Positions 22,819 to 33,297 of a stretch of DNA of 38,635 nt are shown in pieces. The position numbers were made by a program, and so were the translations under genes. The stretch spans positions 764-39,398 of the forward strand of contig CAJOKZ010000028.1 of the NCBI GenBank assembly GCA_905235335.1, given 5' to 3'. Below the pieces are notes generated by a model. That model was not told the DNA's origin. It was given only the letters and a program-made list of their open reading frames with translations, and did no database searches. This DNA comes from an uncultured Succiniclasticum sp. (GTDB taxonomy: Bacteria; Bacillota; Negativicutes; Acidaminococcales; Acidaminococcaceae). Within the stretch, counting starts at the first letter, position 1; every line of letters begins with the position of its first letter.

Positions 22819-23649
22819 TTATTGTAGTGCGGTTGCAAGTTCTTCATTGGTTATTATGCCTTGCGGCAGCTTTGCACCACTTTTGCGCAGTTCGTAGGCA
22901 AATTTGGCGGCCATAGGCGCTTCCAGCCCTATCTTTTCCAGTTCGTCCACCCGGGAAAAAATATCTTTAGGCGCACCCTGCATCATAATCCTTCCTCTGC
23001 ACATAACAATAACGCGGTCTGCCTGCATGGCTTCTTTCATAAAATGGGTAATATAGACGACCGTAATATTTTTTTCCTTATTTAAACGCTTCATGGTTGA
23101 AAGAATTTCGCTTCGCCCTTTGGGATCCAGCATGGCCGTTGGCTCGTCAAGAACGATACACTCCGATCCCAAGGCCAAGGTACCTGCGATGGCTATCCGC
23201 TGCTTCTGTCCGCCGGAAAGCAGATGTGGCGCATGCGTCCTGTACTCTTCCATATCTACTATACGCAGTGCATCATCTACACGTCTGCGGATCTCATCGG
23301 TGCTGACGCCAATATTCTCCGGTCCAAAGGCTACATCTTCTTCCACAATTGCCGCTACGATTTGGTTGTCCGGATTCTGGAACACCATGCCTACCTGCTG
23401 ACGAATCTTCCATATGTTATTTTCCTCCAGCGTATCCATCCCGTTGATTTTTACGCTCCCCTCTGTCGGCAACAGTAAGGCATTAAAGTGTCGTGCCAGT
23501 GTGCTTTTCCCGCTACCGTTGGCACCGATGATAGCCACGAACTCCCCCGGCATGATCTGCAAATCTATTTGTTCAAGGGCGGTAACCTGATTATTGTCCG
23601 AATCTGTATAGACGTGTTTCAGGCCCTGAACATCAATAACAGGATCCAT
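22819..23649 (-). CDS. ecfA1: Energy-coupling factor transporter ATPase EcfA1
   Basis: A 276-residue ABC ATPase. Walker A GANGSGKST is at 42–50, the Q-loop is in GMVFQNPDNQIVA, the signature is LLSGGQKQRIAIAG and Walker B ends IVLDEPTAMLDP. The NPDNQ form of the Q-loop marks EcfA1. GGGAGG precedes the ATG, and it is the first gene after the promoter at 23734. Confidence 0.96.
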   Translation of the reverse strand: MDPVIDVQGLKHVYTDSDNNQVTALEQIDLQIMPGEFVAIIGANGSGKSTLARHFNALLLPTEGSVKINGMDTLEENNIWKIRQQVGMVFQNPDNQIVAAIVEEDVAFGPENIGVSTDEIRRRVDDALRIVDMEEYRTHAPHLLSGGQKQRIAIAGTLALGSECIVLDEPTAMLDPKGRSEILSTMKRLNKEKNITVVYITHFMKEAMQADRVIVMCRGRIMMQGAPKDIFSRVDELEKIGLEAPMAAKFAYELRKSGAKLPQGIITNEELATALQ

Positions 23650-23733
23650 AGTTCCTCCCGTTGCATCAAAATAGTTATCAATGTTTCCGTAAAGGGTCTT
23701 TTACGCTCCCCCTAATCGAAAAAGAGCTAATAT

Positions 23734-23762
23734 ATTATATCTTCCCTTCAGCTAAACGTCAA
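23734..23762 (-). promoter_or_regulatory. Promoter for the ecfA1–ecfA2–ecfT–truA unit
   Basis: On the minus strand TTGACG (23757–23762) and a perfect TATAAT (23734–23739) are 17 nt apart, 85 nt upstream of the ecfA1 ATG. It follows the rplQ terminator, so the ECF unit can be transcribed on its own. The rest of the 335-bp gap holds no gene. Confidence 0.85.
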
Positions 23763-23928
23763 CCTTTCATATTGTTAAGTTAACAGCTGTGTAAGGCCCG
23801 AAAATGTAAATGCACGTACCTCCACAAAAAGGTGTTTTGTCTTCAAACATCAACCACTAGAAAATTCATCAGAAAATCAATTGATACTTCTTTAAAGAGG
23901 ATTGTGTCAATAGTCTTAAAGAGTAATC

Positions 23929-23967
23929 GAAAAAGAAAAACTGCCTGCTTAACGAAGCAGACAGTTT
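23929..23967 (-). terminator. Intrinsic terminator after rplQ
   Basis: A 13-bp stem 23938–23950 / 23955–23967 with one mismatch-type pair and a 4-nt loop, followed on the minus strand by TTCTTTTTC. It marks the end of the S10–spc–alpha transcript. Confidence 0.88.
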
Positions 23968-23984
23968 CTTAATTGAATATTCAA

Positions 23985-24323
23985 TTACAGAAGTTCAATT
24001 ATAGCCATTTCGGCAGCATCGCCGCGGCGAGGTCCAACTCGGTAGATCCGGGTAAAGCCACCCTGACGGTCCTTGTATTTCGGTCCCAGTTCATCAAACA
24101 GTTTCCTGGTAGCCGTTTCATCTACCAGCGTTGCCAGAGCCTGACGGCGTGCGTGTAAGTCACCGGCTTTGGCCAAAGTAATCAGCTTGGCAACATTTTT
24201 GCTGGTTTCTTTTGCCTTTGCAATGGTGGTTTCAATACGGCCGTTTAAAATCAGGGCACTGGACAGACTGCGAAACAGGGCTTTGCGGTTACCGGACGCG
24301 CGGTTCAATTTTCTGTATGCCAT
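23985..24323 (-). CDS. rplQ: 50S ribosomal protein L17
   Basis: 112 residues, normal for the bacterial form. The N-terminus [20 protein letters not shown] and the C-terminal [13 protein letters not shown] are family signatures. Last gene of the alpha operon, 15 nt after rpoA, then a terminator. Confidence 0.98.
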   Translation of the reverse strand: MAYRKLNRASGNRKALFRSLSSALILNGRIETTIAKAKETSKNVAKLITLAKAGDLHARRQALATLVDETATRKLFDELGPKYKDRQGGFTRIYRVGPRRGDAAEMAIIELL

Positions 24324-24338
24324 TTTCCGTCCCCCTTA

Positions 24339-25313
24339 TTATTCTTCTTCATCCTTGCGTAAGGATAACTGCAGATCAATTAACTTCTTGATAATTTCTT
24401 CTAACGATTTTGTTCCCAGGTTACGAACCTTTTTCAAATCATCCTCTGACTTGCTAATCAAGTCGCCTACTGTATTGATTCCGGCACGACGCAGGCAGTT
24501 GTTGCTGCGGACGGATAAATCCAGCTCTTCAATCGACATGATAAGTTTCGGATCAGACTCTTCTTCCGGATCCGATTCCCCGGTTACAGGTTCAACTATA
24601 ATCCCCGGTTCCTCCTTCACAATAGTACCGTTTTGGAACAGTTTCAGATACTGAATCAGGATGCCGGACGCTTTGCTGACAGCATCTTCCGGATTGATGC
24701 TTCCATCCGTCCAAACTTCCAAGGTCAGTTTATCATAATCCGTAACATTGCCAACACGGGTATCTGTCACCCCAAACTTTACACGGGTGATAGGCGAGTA
24801 GATACTGTCAACGGGAATCCAGCCGATTCCTTTGTCATCCCTTTTGTTTTTGTCACTGGGGACATATCCCTTGCCACTGTCGATAAAAATATCCATCTTC
24901 AGGTGCGCATCCTTATCCAAAGTCGCAATATGAAGGTCAGGATTCAGGATTTCCACGTCGCTGTCAGGCTCAATATCCTGAGCCGTAATTTCCTGTTCGC
25001 CAGCAGCATCAATGTGCAAGATCTTGCCATCCGGATCTGTGGAATGTAGTTTCATGCACAGACCCTTGACATTTAAGATAATATCCGCTACATCCTCCCG
25101 TACACCAGGAATTGTAGTGAATTCATGCAACACACCTTCGATTTTCACGCCAATCACCGCAGAACCCTGCAGTGAAGACAACAACACCCGGCGCAGACTG
25201 TTTCCTAACGTAATGCCGTAACCTCTTTCCAAAGGTTCCCAGACAAACTTTCCATAGCGTTTGTCAGGGGAAATTTCAGAAACAACCAACTTCGGTTCAA
25301 TAATTTCAATCAT
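24339..25313 (-). CDS. rpoA: DNA-directed RNA polymerase subunit alpha
   Basis: A 324-residue subunit. The N-terminal domain, which dimerises and nucleates polymerase assembly, holds LERGYGITLGNSLRRVLLSS. A short acidic linker (TGESDPEEESDPK) follows, then the C-terminal domain with LDLSVRSNNCLRRAGINTVGDL, which contacts UP elements and regulators. I took the ATG at 25313 because AAGGAGG lies 8 nt upstream; the open frame extends 42 nt further without a ribosome site. Confidence 0.98.
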   Translation of the reverse strand: MIEIIEPKLVVSEISPDKRYGKFVWEPLERGYGITLGNSLRRVLLSSLQGSAVIGVKIEGVLHEFTTIPGVREDVADIILNVKGLCMKLHSTDPDGKILHIDAAGEQEITAQDIEPDSDVEILNPDLHIATLDKDAHLKMDIFIDSGKGYVPSDKNKRDDKGIGWIPVDSIYSPITRVKFGVTDTRVGNVTDYDKLTLEVWTDGSINPEDAVSKASGILIQYLKLFQNGTIVKEEPGIIVEPVTGESDPEEESDPKLIMSIEELDLSVRSNNCLRRAGINTVGDLISKSEDDLKKVRNLGTKSLEEIIKKLIDLQLSLRKDEEE

Positions 25314-25453
25314 GCGGAAAGCCTCCTTCTCTCGCGTATTACCACAATACGCCAACTGGTTGGTGGCAAACGATGTTCATCATTGCCATGAAAGTCCGTG
25401 TATCCGTTCCCCCGAAAGGACAGGAAGTCAGAACTTTCAGACAAAGGCACAAC

Positions 25454-26047
25454 TTACTTGGAATACAGTTCGACGATGGACTGTTCCACTACCGGAACAT
25501 CAATTTCCTCACGAGTCGGGTAACGATCAATCTTTGCGCTTAACGCTTCAGCATTAACAATAATCCAGGCCGGAGCAGTAACAGCACCAAGCTTTTCGTT
25601 CATCCCTTTAAAATAAGGCTTATTACGGCTGTTTTCAATTACAGCAACTTCATCTCCTGCTTTGACCAACGCAGAAGGAATGTCCACGCGCCTGCCGTTT
25701 ACACAGATATGCCCGTGGTTGACAAGCTGACGTGCCTGACGGCGGGTTGTTGCTAATCCCATGCGGAACACTACGTTATCAAGCCTTCTTTCCAGTAATA
25801 ACAGAAGGTTCTCGCCAGTGATTCCCGGCATCTTTTTAGCTTTTTCATAGTACAGACGGAACTGTTTTTCCAGTACGCCGTAAATGAATTTGGCTTTCTG
25901 TTTTTCTTTTAACTGTTGGCCATATTCGCTGACCTTATGGTTTGCATGATGGGGCTGGCGGAAAGACTCCTTGGCCAGACCTACTACAGCGGGTTCAAGA
26001 CCCAGCGAACGGCAGCGTTTCAGAGAAGGAACTCTATCAATTGCCAT
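25454..26047 (-). CDS. rpsD: 30S ribosomal protein S4
   Basis: 197 residues. A primary 16S rRNA binder with the S4 RNA-binding domain LERRLDNVVFRMGLATTRRQARQLVNHGH. The N-terminus has one cysteine only, so this is the zinc-free form. The sequence KRCRSLGLEP and the block GQQLKEKQKAKFIYGVLEKQF fit the family. GGAGG precedes the ATG. Confidence 0.98.
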   Translation of the reverse strand: MAIDRVPSLKRCRSLGLEPAVVGLAKESFRQPHHANHKVSEYGQQLKEKQKAKFIYGVLEKQFRLYYEKAKKMPGITGENLLLLLERRLDNVVFRMGLATTRRQARQLVNHGHICVNGRRVDIPSALVKAGDEVAVIENSRNKPYFKGMNEKLGAVTAPAWIIVNAEALSAKIDRYPTREEIDVPVVEQSIVELYSK

Positions 26048-26069
26048 CTATTTCTACACCTCCTGCAAG

Positions 26070-26462
26070 TTATACTCTGCGACGTTTCGGCGGGCGGCAG
26101 CCGTTGTGCGGAATCGGAGTTACATCTTTGATGGAATTCACTTCGAGACCGGTTGCCTGTAAAGCGCGGATTGCTGCTTCACGGCCAGCGCCGGGGCCTT
26201 TAACAAACACTTCAACTGTCTTCATACCATGCTCCATGGCTGCCTTGGTAGCAGTTTCCGCCGCCATCTGCGCAGCAAACGGGGTGCTCTTGCGGCTTCC
26301 GCGGAAGCCCATCTCACCGGCAGAAGCCCAGCTGATTACATTGCCGTTCAAGTCGGAAATCGTAACCAGCGTATTGTTGAAGGTGGATTTAATATGCGCA
26401 ACGCCTGCAACGACATTTTTGCTGACTTTCTTTTTATTGCGAACTACTCTTTTTCCTGCCAC
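26070..26462 (-). CDS. rpsK: 30S ribosomal protein S11
   Basis: 130 residues, normal length. Typical segments are [37 protein letters not shown] and the C-terminal [12 protein letters not shown]. The start is GTG at 26462, with GGAGGG upstream. Confidence 0.98.
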   Translation of the reverse strand: MAGKRVVRNKKKVSKNVVAGVAHIKSTFNNTLVTISDLNGNVISWASAGEMGFRGSRKSTPFAAQMAAETATKAAMEHGMKTVEVFVKGPGAGREAAIRALQATGLEVNSIKDVTPIPHNGCRPPKRRRV

Positions 26463-26486
26463 TTCGTATTTACCCTCCTCTGCTGA

Positions 26487-26849
26487 TTACTTTTTGCCCT
26501 GACCCTTTTTGGGACCCTTGCGGGTACGAGCATTGTTCTTGGTATTCTGGCCGCGCACGGGAAGCCCGGCACGATGTCTCCTGCCACGATAGCTGCCGAT
26601 TTCTACCAGACGTTTAATATTGAGGGATTCTTCACGGCGAAGGTCGCCTTCAACCTTGTAATCTCTGTCTACAACTTCACGGATCCGGGCAACTTCGGTT
26701 TCTGTCAGGTCGCGGACGCGGGTATCCGGATTGATACCAGTCTTTGCCAGAATCTCACGGGATAAGGTAAGACCGATACCGAAAATATAGGGCAATGCGT
26801 ACTCTATACGCTTATCATTCGGTAAATCGACACCAGCAATACGTGCCAT
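26487..26849 (-). CDS. rpsM: 30S ribosomal protein S13
   Basis: 120 residues. [19 protein letters not shown] and the basic tail [20 protein letters not shown], which reaches the decoding-site tRNAs, identify it. AAGGAGG precedes the ATG. Confidence 0.98.
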   Translation of the reverse strand: MARIAGVDLPNDKRIEYALPYIFGIGLTLSREILAKTGINPDTRVRDLTETEVARIREVVDRDYKVEGDLRREESLNIKRLVEIGSYRGRRHRAGLPVRGQNTKNNARTRKGPKKGQGKK

Positions 26850-26866
26850 TCAAGTATACCTCCTTC

Positions 26867-26980
26867 TTAACCTTGTCTTTGTTTATGCTTCGGATTTTCA
26901 CAAATGACCATGACGCGGCCTTTGCGTTTGATGATTTTGCATTTATCGCAAATTCGTTTTACAGACGGTCTGACTTTCAT
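26867..26980 (-). CDS. rpmJ: 50S ribosomal protein L36
   Basis: A 37-residue protein: [20 protein letters not shown], then [17 protein letters not shown]. The three cysteines and one histidine (C11, C14, C27, H32) form a zinc-ribbon, so this is the zinc-binding paralogue type. AGGTAG-type ribosome site lies upstream (GAGGAGGTAG in sense). It lies between infA and rpsM as usual. Confidence 0.97.
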   Translation of the reverse strand: MKVRPSVKRICDKCKIIKRKGRVMVICENPKHKQRQG

Positions 26981-27007
26981 TTTCTACCTCCTCAGTGTCT
27001 GTGCCGG

Positions 27008-27226
27008 TTACTTAAACCGGTAGGTAATTCTTCCACGGTTCAAATCATAAGGGGTGAGTTCCACCGTCACCCTGTCACCAGGCAAAATCTTGATGAAGTT
27101 CATGCGGATCTTGCCTGAAATATGTGCCAGTATCTCATGATTGTTCTGTAATTTTACCTTGAACATGGCATTCGGTAACGATTCCAGAATTGTGCCTTCC
27201 ACTTCAATTACATCCTGCTTTGACAC
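27008..27226 (-). CDS. infA: Translation initiation factor IF-1
   Basis: 72 residues, the standard length, with a single OB-fold: [18 protein letters not shown], then [19 protein letters not shown]. It binds the ribosomal A site during initiation. The start is GTG at 27226, and its GGGAGG lies inside the last codons of adk, 6 nt away. map, normally between adk and infA, is missing. Confidence 0.98.
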   Translation of the reverse strand: MSKQDVIEVEGTILESLPNAMFKVKLQNNHEILAHISGKIRMNFIKILPGDRVTVELTPYDLNRGRITYRFK

Positions 27227-27232
27227 AGTTCC

Positions 27233-27889
27233 TTACCTCCCTGCCCTTTTTTCAAGGCTGGCTTTAACATCGGCATATACCTTGTCAATGGCCTGAGTTC
27301 CATCGATCTCCAGATAGATTCCCTGTTTTTTATAATATTCAATCAGAGGTTCTGTCTGTGCATGATATGCCTTCAGACGATTTTTCACGGTTTCTTCCTT
27401 ATCATCGTCCCGCTGATACAGGCTTCCGCCACATTTATCGCAGACACCGTCTACTTTTGTAGGATTAAAGGAAACATGGTACGTTGCACCGCAGGCCTTG
27501 CAGATGCGACGGCCGGTCACACGGTCTACCAATTCGCTGTCCGGAACGACAATATTCACTACACCGGTCAGTTTAATGCCCAGGTCTTTCAGTATCCCAT
27601 CCAATGCGACAGCCTGTTCTTCTGTCCGGGGAAACCCGTCCAGAATGAAGCCTTTCGCACATTCCGGTTTAGACAACCCTTCCCGTACAATTCCTATTGT
27701 TACTACATCAGGCACTAATCCGCCGGCATCCATGTATCTTTTTGCTTCTTTTCCCAGTTCTGTTCCCTGCTTGACAGCAGCCCGGAACATATCTCCTGTG
27801 GAAATATGGGGAATTTTATAAGACTCTACAAGCTTTTCAGCCTGAGTACCTTTTCCGGCACCAGGAGGCCCCATTAAAAGAATATACAT
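27233..27889 (-). CDS. adk: Adenylate kinase
   Basis: A 218-residue long-type enzyme that interconverts ATP plus AMP and two ADP. The P-loop is GPPGAGKGT at 7–15 and the AMP-binding segment includes STGDMFR. The LID domain carries four cysteines, C130, C133, C150 and C153, which bind structural zinc, as usual in Bacillota. It follows secY by 14 nt and runs directly into infA. Confidence 0.98.
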   Translation of the reverse strand: MYILLMGPPGAGKGTQAEKLVESYKIPHISTGDMFRAAVKQGTELGKEAKRYMDAGGLVPDVVTIGIVREGLSKPECAKGFILDGFPRTEEQAVALDGILKDLGIKLTGVVNIVVPDSELVDRVTGRRICKACGATYHVSFNPTKVDGVCDKCGGSLYQRDDDKEETVKNRLKAYHAQTEPLIEYYKKQGIYLEIDGTQAIDKVYADVKASLEKRAGR

Positions 27890-27903
27890 CTGTCCATCCT
27901 CCT

Positions 27904-29156
27904 TTACTTCATAAAGCCCTGATAATGACGTACCAAAGCCAGTGATTCAATCTGTTTCATCGTATCTAATGCGACACCGACGACGATCAGCAAAGATGTG
28001 CCGCCGATGTAGATACCTTCGATACCGGTCAGGAAGACCACGATATGCGGCATCATGGCTATCAGCGCAAGAAAGATTGCGCCCGACAGCGTGATGCGTG
28101 TCATCACCATGTCCAGATAATCGGTAGTCGGCTTACCGGGACGCAGCCCGGGGATAAACCCGCCCATCTTCTTGATATTATCACTCATATTCTTTATATC
28201 AAGCGTAACTGCTGTATAGAAGAATGTGAAGAAGATAATCAGGATGACATATAAAGTCGTCTGTAGCGGCGTACCCCACGCGAAATATCCGGTTATTTTC
28301 TGAACCCAGGGAATTTTTACAAACTGTCCTATGGTCGCCGGAAGCATCAGGAGAGACGAAGCAAAGATAATGGGGATTACGCCCGCCTGGTTCACCTTTA
28401 ATGGAATGTAACTGCTGTGTCCACCATACATCTTGCGACCCACGATACGTTTTGAGTATTGTACGGGAATCTTGCGGACCCCTTGGGATATAGCAACTAC
28501 GAAAACGACCATGGCCAGTGCTATAAGCAGAAACAGAATAACGTTCAGGATATTGATGGTTCCAACATTCAGATATTTTGAAAGTGTTGATATCCCATCC
28601 GGGAGACGAGAGACTATGCCTGCGAAGATGATCAGAGATATTCCGTTTCCGATCCCCCGTTGTGTGATCTCTTCACCCACCCACATAAGAAAGCAGGTTC
28701 CGGCTGTCAGGGACACAACTATCAGGAGAACAGAAAAGATACCCGGGTTATTGATCGCAGACCGCAGACCAAAAGCCATGCCGAACCCTTGGATAACGGA
28801 AAGGGCTACTGTCAGGTAACGGGTCACTTTATTGATCTTCTTATAACCCTCTGCTCCTTCCTTTGACCACTCTTCCAATGTAGGAATGACCACTTTCAGC
28901 AGCTGCAAAATAATGGACGCATTGATGTATGGGGTAATACTCATGGCAAAAATGGAAAACTTGCTTAACGCACCGCCGGAAAACAGATCCAACAGGCCGA
29001 ACAGGTTTCCATTGTTGAATAACTGCTCGATCATTGAGGCGTTGACTCCGGGAACAGGAATATGTGTTCCCAGGCGAAACACAACATCACCAGCGTAAAG
29101 GTGACCCGCCGCCTCAGTTCAGGGACCCGAAGAACATTAGCTAAGGAAGCTAACAT
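27904..29156 (-). CDS. secY: Protein translocase subunit SecY, reading frame broken
   Basis: Core channel of the Sec translocon with ten membrane helices. The natural start is the ATG at 29156, just after rplO, with GAGGTGATC upstream; it reads [18 protein letters not shown] then TFTLVML in helix 1. At about 29082 the frame shifts, and [14 protein letters not shown] continues in another frame to the stop at 27904. One or four missing nt would restore 417 or 418 residues, normal for the family. A protein begun at the internal GTG (29082) would lack the N-terminal helix and half of helix 1. SecY is essential, so a sequence error is likely. Later helices and loops ([13 protein letters not shown]) look intact. 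Confidence 0.95.
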
Positions 29157-29158
29157 TT

Positions 29159-29599
29159 TCAGATCACCTCTACTTTTCCGCCAGCAGCTGTAATCTTTTC
29201 TTCAGCAGTTTTGCTGAAGCCGTTCGCCTGTACTGTCAGTTTTTTAGTCAGCTCACCACCGCCTAAAATACGCAGGCCGTCCCGAATGTTCTTAATCAGA
29301 CCGCATTCGATCAGCATTACAGGTTCTACTACAGTACCGTCTTCAAAGCAGTTCAATGTACCCACGTTAACTTCCACATACTCTTTACCGAATTTATTAT
29401 AGAAGCCGCGTTTCGGAAGACGCAGATATAACGGTCTCTGGCCACCTTCAAATCCCGGGCGCTTAACACCGCCGGAACGGGATTTCTGGCCTTTCTGTCC
29501 TTTTCCGGAGGTTTTACCCAAACCGGAACCCAAACCACGGCCTACACGGACACGGGTTTTTTTGGAACCCGGCGCGGGATGTAATTCATGTAATTCCAT
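29159..29599 (-). CDS. rplO: 50S ribosomal protein L15
   Basis: 146 residues. The Gly/Lys-rich N-terminus ([20 protein letters not shown]) and the [18 protein letters not shown] block are family signatures. secY starts within 3 nt of its stop codon, which suggests coupled translation. Confidence 0.98.
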   Translation of the reverse strand: MELHELHPAPGSKKTRVRVGRGLGSGLGKTSGKGQKGQKSRSGGVKRPGFEGGQRPLYLRLPKRGFYNKFGKEYVEVNVGTLNCFEDGTVVEPVMLIECGLIKNIRDGLRILGGGELTKKLTVQANGFSKTAEEKITAAGGKVEVI

Positions 29600-29618
29600 T
29601 GTGCTGCACCTCCTTATT

Positions 29619-29804
29619 TTAAGCTTCCACTTCTTCCACTTTCACAAGATGTTCAACTTTATGAATCATCCCGCGAATTGTCGGATTGTCTTCCTGCACT
29701 ACTGAAGTGCCAATCTTTCCCAGACCCAGGGCTCTTACAGTCGCCCGCTGATCTTTTTTATATCCGATCAAGCTACGGGTCAGCGTGATTTTTAACTTTT
29801 TCAT
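29619..29804 (-). CDS. rpmD: 50S ribosomal protein L30
   Basis: 61 residues, bacterial size. [29 protein letters not shown] and the [15 protein letters not shown] stretch identify it. Lies between rpsE and rplO. Confidence 0.98.
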   Translation of the reverse strand: MKKLKITLTRSLIGYKKDQRATVRALGLGKIGTSVVQEDNPTIRGMIHKVEHLVKVEEVEA

Positions 29805-29821
29805 CAGGCTTCCTCCTTGGC

Positions 29822-30340
29822 TTAACCTAAAATTTCCTGCGGAGTCTTCCCGCGCAGGGCAGCTACAGAATGCAGATTCTTCAACGATTTCAGTCCTTCC
29901 ATGGTTGCACGTACCATGTTATTGGGATTATGGGATCCCTGGCATTTGGTCAGGATATCACGAATGCCTGCCAATTCCAATACGGCACGTACCGGACCGC
30001 CGGCGATAACGCCTGTACCTTCGGAAGCCGGACGCAAGAAGACGCGACCTGCACCATAAACACCGATAATTTCATGAGGAATAGTACTGCCTACCATAGT
30101 TACTTTGATCAGATTCTTCTTGGCATCTTCAACGCCTTTCCGAATAGCTTCTGGAACCTCAGCAGCTTTGCCCAAGCCCATACCTACCTGGCCTTTTCCG
30201 TCGCCGACTACAACCAGTGCGGCAAAGGTGAAGCGACGGCCGCCTTTAACAACTTTCGCAACGCGGTTAATGAATACGACTTTTTCAGTAAAGCCATCAT
30301 CCGGTTTTTCGCGTCTGTCACGCTTATCAAAATTAGCCAA
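29822..30340 (-). CDS. rpsE: 30S ribosomal protein S5
   Basis: 172 residues. The N-terminal double-stranded-RNA-binding-like domain ([19 protein letters not shown]) precedes [25 protein letters not shown] and the C-terminal block [17 protein letters not shown]. It takes part in mRNA unwinding and decoding fidelity. Confidence 0.98.
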   Translation of the reverse strand: MANFDKRDRREKPDDGFTEKVVFINRVAKVVKGGRRFTFAALVVVGDGKGQVGMGLGKAAEVPEAIRKGVEDAKKNLIKVTMVGSTIPHEIIGVYGAGRVFLRPASEGTGVIAGGPVRAVLELAGIRDILTKCQGSHNPNNMVRATMEGLKSLKNLHSVAALRGKTPQEILG

Positions 30341-30357
30341 AATCCTTCCTCCTTCCC

Positions 30358-30717
30358 TTAGAATTGCAGTCCGGCTTCGCGGGCTGCCTCTGCCAGCGCG
30401 GCAACACGGCCATGATAGAGGTAGCCGCCGCGGTCGAATACAACTTCCTTAACACCTTTTGCAATCGCTTTCTCCGCGATTGCCTTGCCTACGGCTTTGG
30501 CTGCTTCTACATTGCCGCCGTAGTTTTCAAAGCTTTTTTCAACAGTGCTTGCTGCCACGATAGTCTCGCCAGTTTCATCATTGATGACCTGCGCATAGAT
30601 ATTGCTCAGGGAACGGTATACGTTCAGGCGGGGTCTTTCAGCAGTGCCAACTACATATCTGCGGGAACGAATATGGCGCTTCTGACGCTTTTCGTTCTTG
30701 TTTGCTTTATTAAACAA
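30358..30717 (-). CDS. rplR: 50S ribosomal protein L18
   Basis: 119 residues, binds 5S r[21 protein letters not shown] and the C-terminal [24 protein letters not shown] are typical. Normal length. Confidence 0.98.
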   Translation of the reverse strand: MFNKANKNEKRQKRHIRSRRYVVGTAERPRLNVYRSLSNIYAQVINDETGETIVAASTVEKSFENYGGNVEAAKAVGKAIAEKAIAKGVKEVVFDRGGYLYHGRVAALAEAAREAGLQF

Positions 30718-30738
30718 GAGATTTCACTCCTTCCTTAA

Positions 30739-31287
30739 TTACTTCTTGGCTTTAGCGCCTGCTTTACCAACCTTGCGGCGAACATGCTCACCTTCATAGC
30801 GGATGCCTTTTCCTTTATAGGGTTCAGGCGGACGTAAGCCACGGATATCTGCTGCAACAGCACCGACTTTTTCCTTGTCCGCGCCGCTAACCACAATCTT
30901 ATTGGGAGCGGGCACTTCAAAGGTGATACCTGCAGGCGGTTCTTTAACCACAGGATGAGAGAAACCCAGCGTAAAGTTAATGTTCTGCCCCTGTTTAGCT
31001 GCACGATAGCCGACGCCCTGAATCTCCAACGCCTTAGTGAAGCCTTTTGTAACGCCTTCAATCATGTTGTTGATAAGGGTACGGGACAATCCGTGCAAGG
31101 AGCGGTTTTCTTTTTCGTCATCAGGACGCTCTACGGTAATTACACCGTTGTCCATAGTGATCTTCATTGCCTGGCTGATTTGGCGCTGCAATTCGCCCTT
31201 AGGACCTTTTACAGTTACCAGATTGTTTTCAACCGTAACCGTTACGCCAGCTGGAACGGTGATAGGTTTTTTACCGATTCTAGACAC
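30739..31287 (-). CDS. rplF: 50S ribosomal protein L6
   Basis: 182 residues with two repeated L6 domains. [15 protein letters not shown], the [15 protein letters not shown] segment and the C-terminal [21 protein letters not shown] identify it. Starts with GTG at 31287 behind AGGAGG. Confidence 0.98.
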   Translation of the reverse strand: MSRIGKKPITVPAGVTVTVENNLVTVKGPKGELQRQISQAMKITMDNGVITVERPDDEKENRSLHGLSRTLINNMIEGVTKGFTKALEIQGVGYRAAKQGQNINFTLGFSHPVVKEPPAGITFEVPAPNKIVVSGADKEKVGAVAADIRGLRPPEPYKGKGIRYEGEHVRRKVGKAGAKAKK

Positions 31288-31311
31288 TTAAACGGTACCT
31301 CCTTTTTAGTA

Positions 31312-31710
31312 TTACCAAACGTATGCCAGAACTTCGCCGCCCAGACCAGCTTTACGGGCCGCTTTATCAGTCATCAGTCCTTGTGACGTGGAGATGATGG
31401 CGATACCCAAGCCGCCGAGGACCTTCGGCAGCTGATCTTTTTGGGAATAAACGCGCAGACCAGGTTTGGAAATACGTTTGAGGCCGGAAATTACTTTTTC
31501 ACGGTTCGCGCCATATTTCAGGCTTACTTTGATGACATTCTGCTTGTTGTCTTCAATAACTTCAAAATCCTTGATAAACCCTTCGTCCTTCAGAATAGCA
31601 GCAATTGCCTCTTTGATTTTGGAACCGGGGATCTCAACTTTATCATGATAAACCGAATTTGCATTACGGATACGGGTAAGCATATCGGCGATCGGATCAG
31701 TCATTACCAT
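31312..31710 (-). CDS. rpsH: 30S ribosomal protein S8
   Basis: 132 residues, a primary 16S rRNA binder. [18 protein letters not shown] and the C-terminal [20 protein letters not shown] are family signatures. The ATG at 31710 is 10 nt from AAAGGAGG; a second in-frame ATG 6 nt later is less well placed. Confidence 0.98.
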   Translation of the reverse strand: MVMTDPIADMLTRIRNANSVYHDKVEIPGSKIKEAIAAILKDEGFIKDFEVIEDNKQNVIKVSLKYGANREKVISGLKRISKPGLRVYSQKDQLPKVLGGLGIAIISTSQGLMTDKAARKAGLGGEVLAYVW

Positions 31711-31740
31711 TATTCAATGGCCTCCTTTCTCAGATGGTTC

Positions 31741-31926
31741 TTACCAGCTTGCTTTTGTTACGCCGGGAATTTCGCCTTTGTAAGCATATTCACGGAAGCA
31801 GATACGGCACATACCGAACTTACGCAGGTAAGCATGGGGGCGGCCGCAGATTTTGCAGCGGTTGTAATGACGAACTTTAAATTTCGGTTCTTTACTCCAT
31901 TTTTCAATCATTGCTGTCTTAGCCAA
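31741..31926 (-). CDS. rpsN: 30S ribosomal protein S14, zinc (type Z) form
   Basis: 61 residues. Four cysteines, in [10 protein letters not shown] and [18 protein letters not shown], bind zinc. This short form is the one normally placed between rplE and rpsH in Bacillota. Confidence 0.98.
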   Translation of the reverse strand: MAKTAMIEKWSKEPKFKVRHYNRCKICGRPHAYLRKFGMCRICFREYAYKGEIPGVTKASW

Positions 31927-31943
31927 AATTCTTTCCTCCTTAC

Positions 31944-32489
31944 TTATGCTGCGAACGGCATTCCAAGGAGCCGCAACAGTTCGCGGGCTTCCTCATCAGT
32001 CTTGGCAGTGGTCACAATGATGATATCCATGCCATGAACCTTGTCAACTTTGTCATATTCGATTTCCGGGAAAATTAACTGTTCTTTCAGGCCCAGGGCA
32101 TAATTACCACGGCCATCAAAAGACGTCGCACTGACACCGCGGAAGTCACGTACGCGGGGCAACGCCACGTTCATCAGCTTATCAAGGAAATAATACATGC
32201 GGTCTCCGCGGAGGGTAACCTTCGCACCGATAGGCATGCCGGTACGCAACTTGAATGCAGCAATGGATTTCTTGGCTTTGGTGATAACCGGTTTCTGTCC
32301 GGCAATCGTTACCATCTCGGCAACTGCGGAATCCAATGCTTTGCTATTGGTAACTGCTTCCCCGATGCCCATGTTGATGATAACTTTTTCCACTTTTGGA
32401 ATTTCCATTACGTTTTTATACTGAAATTTGTCCGTAAGTGCTTTTACGACTTCAGACAAATACTTTTCTTGCAGTCTGGTCTTAGCCAT
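31944..32489 (-). CDS. rplE: 50S ribosomal protein L5
   Basis: 181 residues, binds 5S rRNA and contacts P-site tRNA. Typical blocks are [36 protein letters not shown] and the late [20 protein letters not shown]. Normal length. Confidence 0.98.
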   Translation of the reverse strand: MAKTRLQEKYLSEVVKALTDKFQYKNVMEIPKVEKVIINMGIGEAVTNSKALDSAVAEMVTIAGQKPVITKAKKSIAAFKLRTGMPIGAKVTLRGDRMYYFLDKLMNVALPRVRDFRGVSATSFDGRGNYALGLKEQLIFPEIEYDKVDKVHGMDIIIVTTAKTDEEARELLRLLGMPFAA

Positions 32490-32516
32490 TTACAATGTCT
32501 CCTCCTTTCCCGGATA

Positions 32517-32846
32517 TTATTTATCGATCACTTCGCCACAGTGTTTGCATACTCTCTTAGATTTTCCATCCTCCAGCTTATGCGCAATGCGGGTCGGTTT
32601 TTTGCAGCTGGGGCATACCAGCATGACTTTGCAGGAAGCAATGGCAGCTTCTTTCGTCACAATACCACCCTGAGGGTTGGTCTGGGACGGTTTTGTATGG
32701 CGTTTTACCTTATTTACGCCTTCTACGATAACCTTTCCTTTTTTCGGCAGGGCAGTCAGTATCTTTCCTTCCTTCCCTTTATCCTTACCGGATAAAACCT
32801 GAACGGTATCGCCTTTTTTAACATGCAGCTTTACAGCGGTAGCCAT
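32517..32846 (-). CDS. rplX: 50S ribosomal protein L24
   Basis: 109 residues with an N-terminal KOW motif ([19 protein letters not shown]) that starts subunit assembly. The C-terminal part carries two CxxC pairs (CPSC and CKHC), a zinc-ribbon typical of many L24 proteins. Confidence 0.98.
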   Translation of the reverse strand: MATAVKLHVKKGDTVQVLSGKDKGKEGKILTALPKKGKVIVEGVNKVKRHTKPSQTNPQGGIVTKEAAIASCKVMLVCPSCKKPTRIAHKLEDGKSKRVCKHCGEVIDK

Positions 32847-32884
32847 GTCTTAAGAACACCTCCTATTGTGCCTGATTTGATTTC

Positions 32885-33253
32885 TTACAGCACTTCCGGC
32901 GCCAGAGAAATAATTTTCATAAAGTCTTTTTCACGCAGTTCGCGGGCTACAGGCCCAAAGATACGGGTTCCACGGGGGCTCTTGTCGTCTTTTATCACAA
33001 CTGCGGCATTTTCATCGAAACGGATATAGGATCCATCCTTGCGATGCAGTCCCTTGGTAGAACGAACAACAACTGCCTTCACAACGTCACCTTTCTTAAC
33101 AACGCCTCCGGGTGCTGCATCTTTAACAGAGCACACAATGATATCGCCGATATTGGCATATCTCCGGAAAGACCCGCCCATAACGCGGATACACATAACC
33201 TTCTTAGCGCCGGTATTGTCCCCGACATTAAGAATTGTCTGTTGTTGAATCAT
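32885..33253 (-). CDS. rplN: 50S ribosomal protein L14
   Basis: 122 residues from the ATG at 33253, which has GGGAGG upstream and gives the canonical [17 protein letters not shown] start; a longer frame from 33283 is not conserved. The C-terminus [19 protein letters not shown] is typical. Confidence 0.98.
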   Translation of the reverse strand: MIQQQTILNVGDNTGAKKVMCIRVMGGSFRRYANIGDIIVCSVKDAAPGGVVKKGDVVKAVVVRSTKGLHRKDGSYIRFDENAAVVIKDDKSPRGTRIFGPVARELREKDFMKIISLAPEVL

Positions 33254-33297
33254 GTTTAACCTCCCTTGCCAGGCTAGATACAACCGGGCAATTACAA

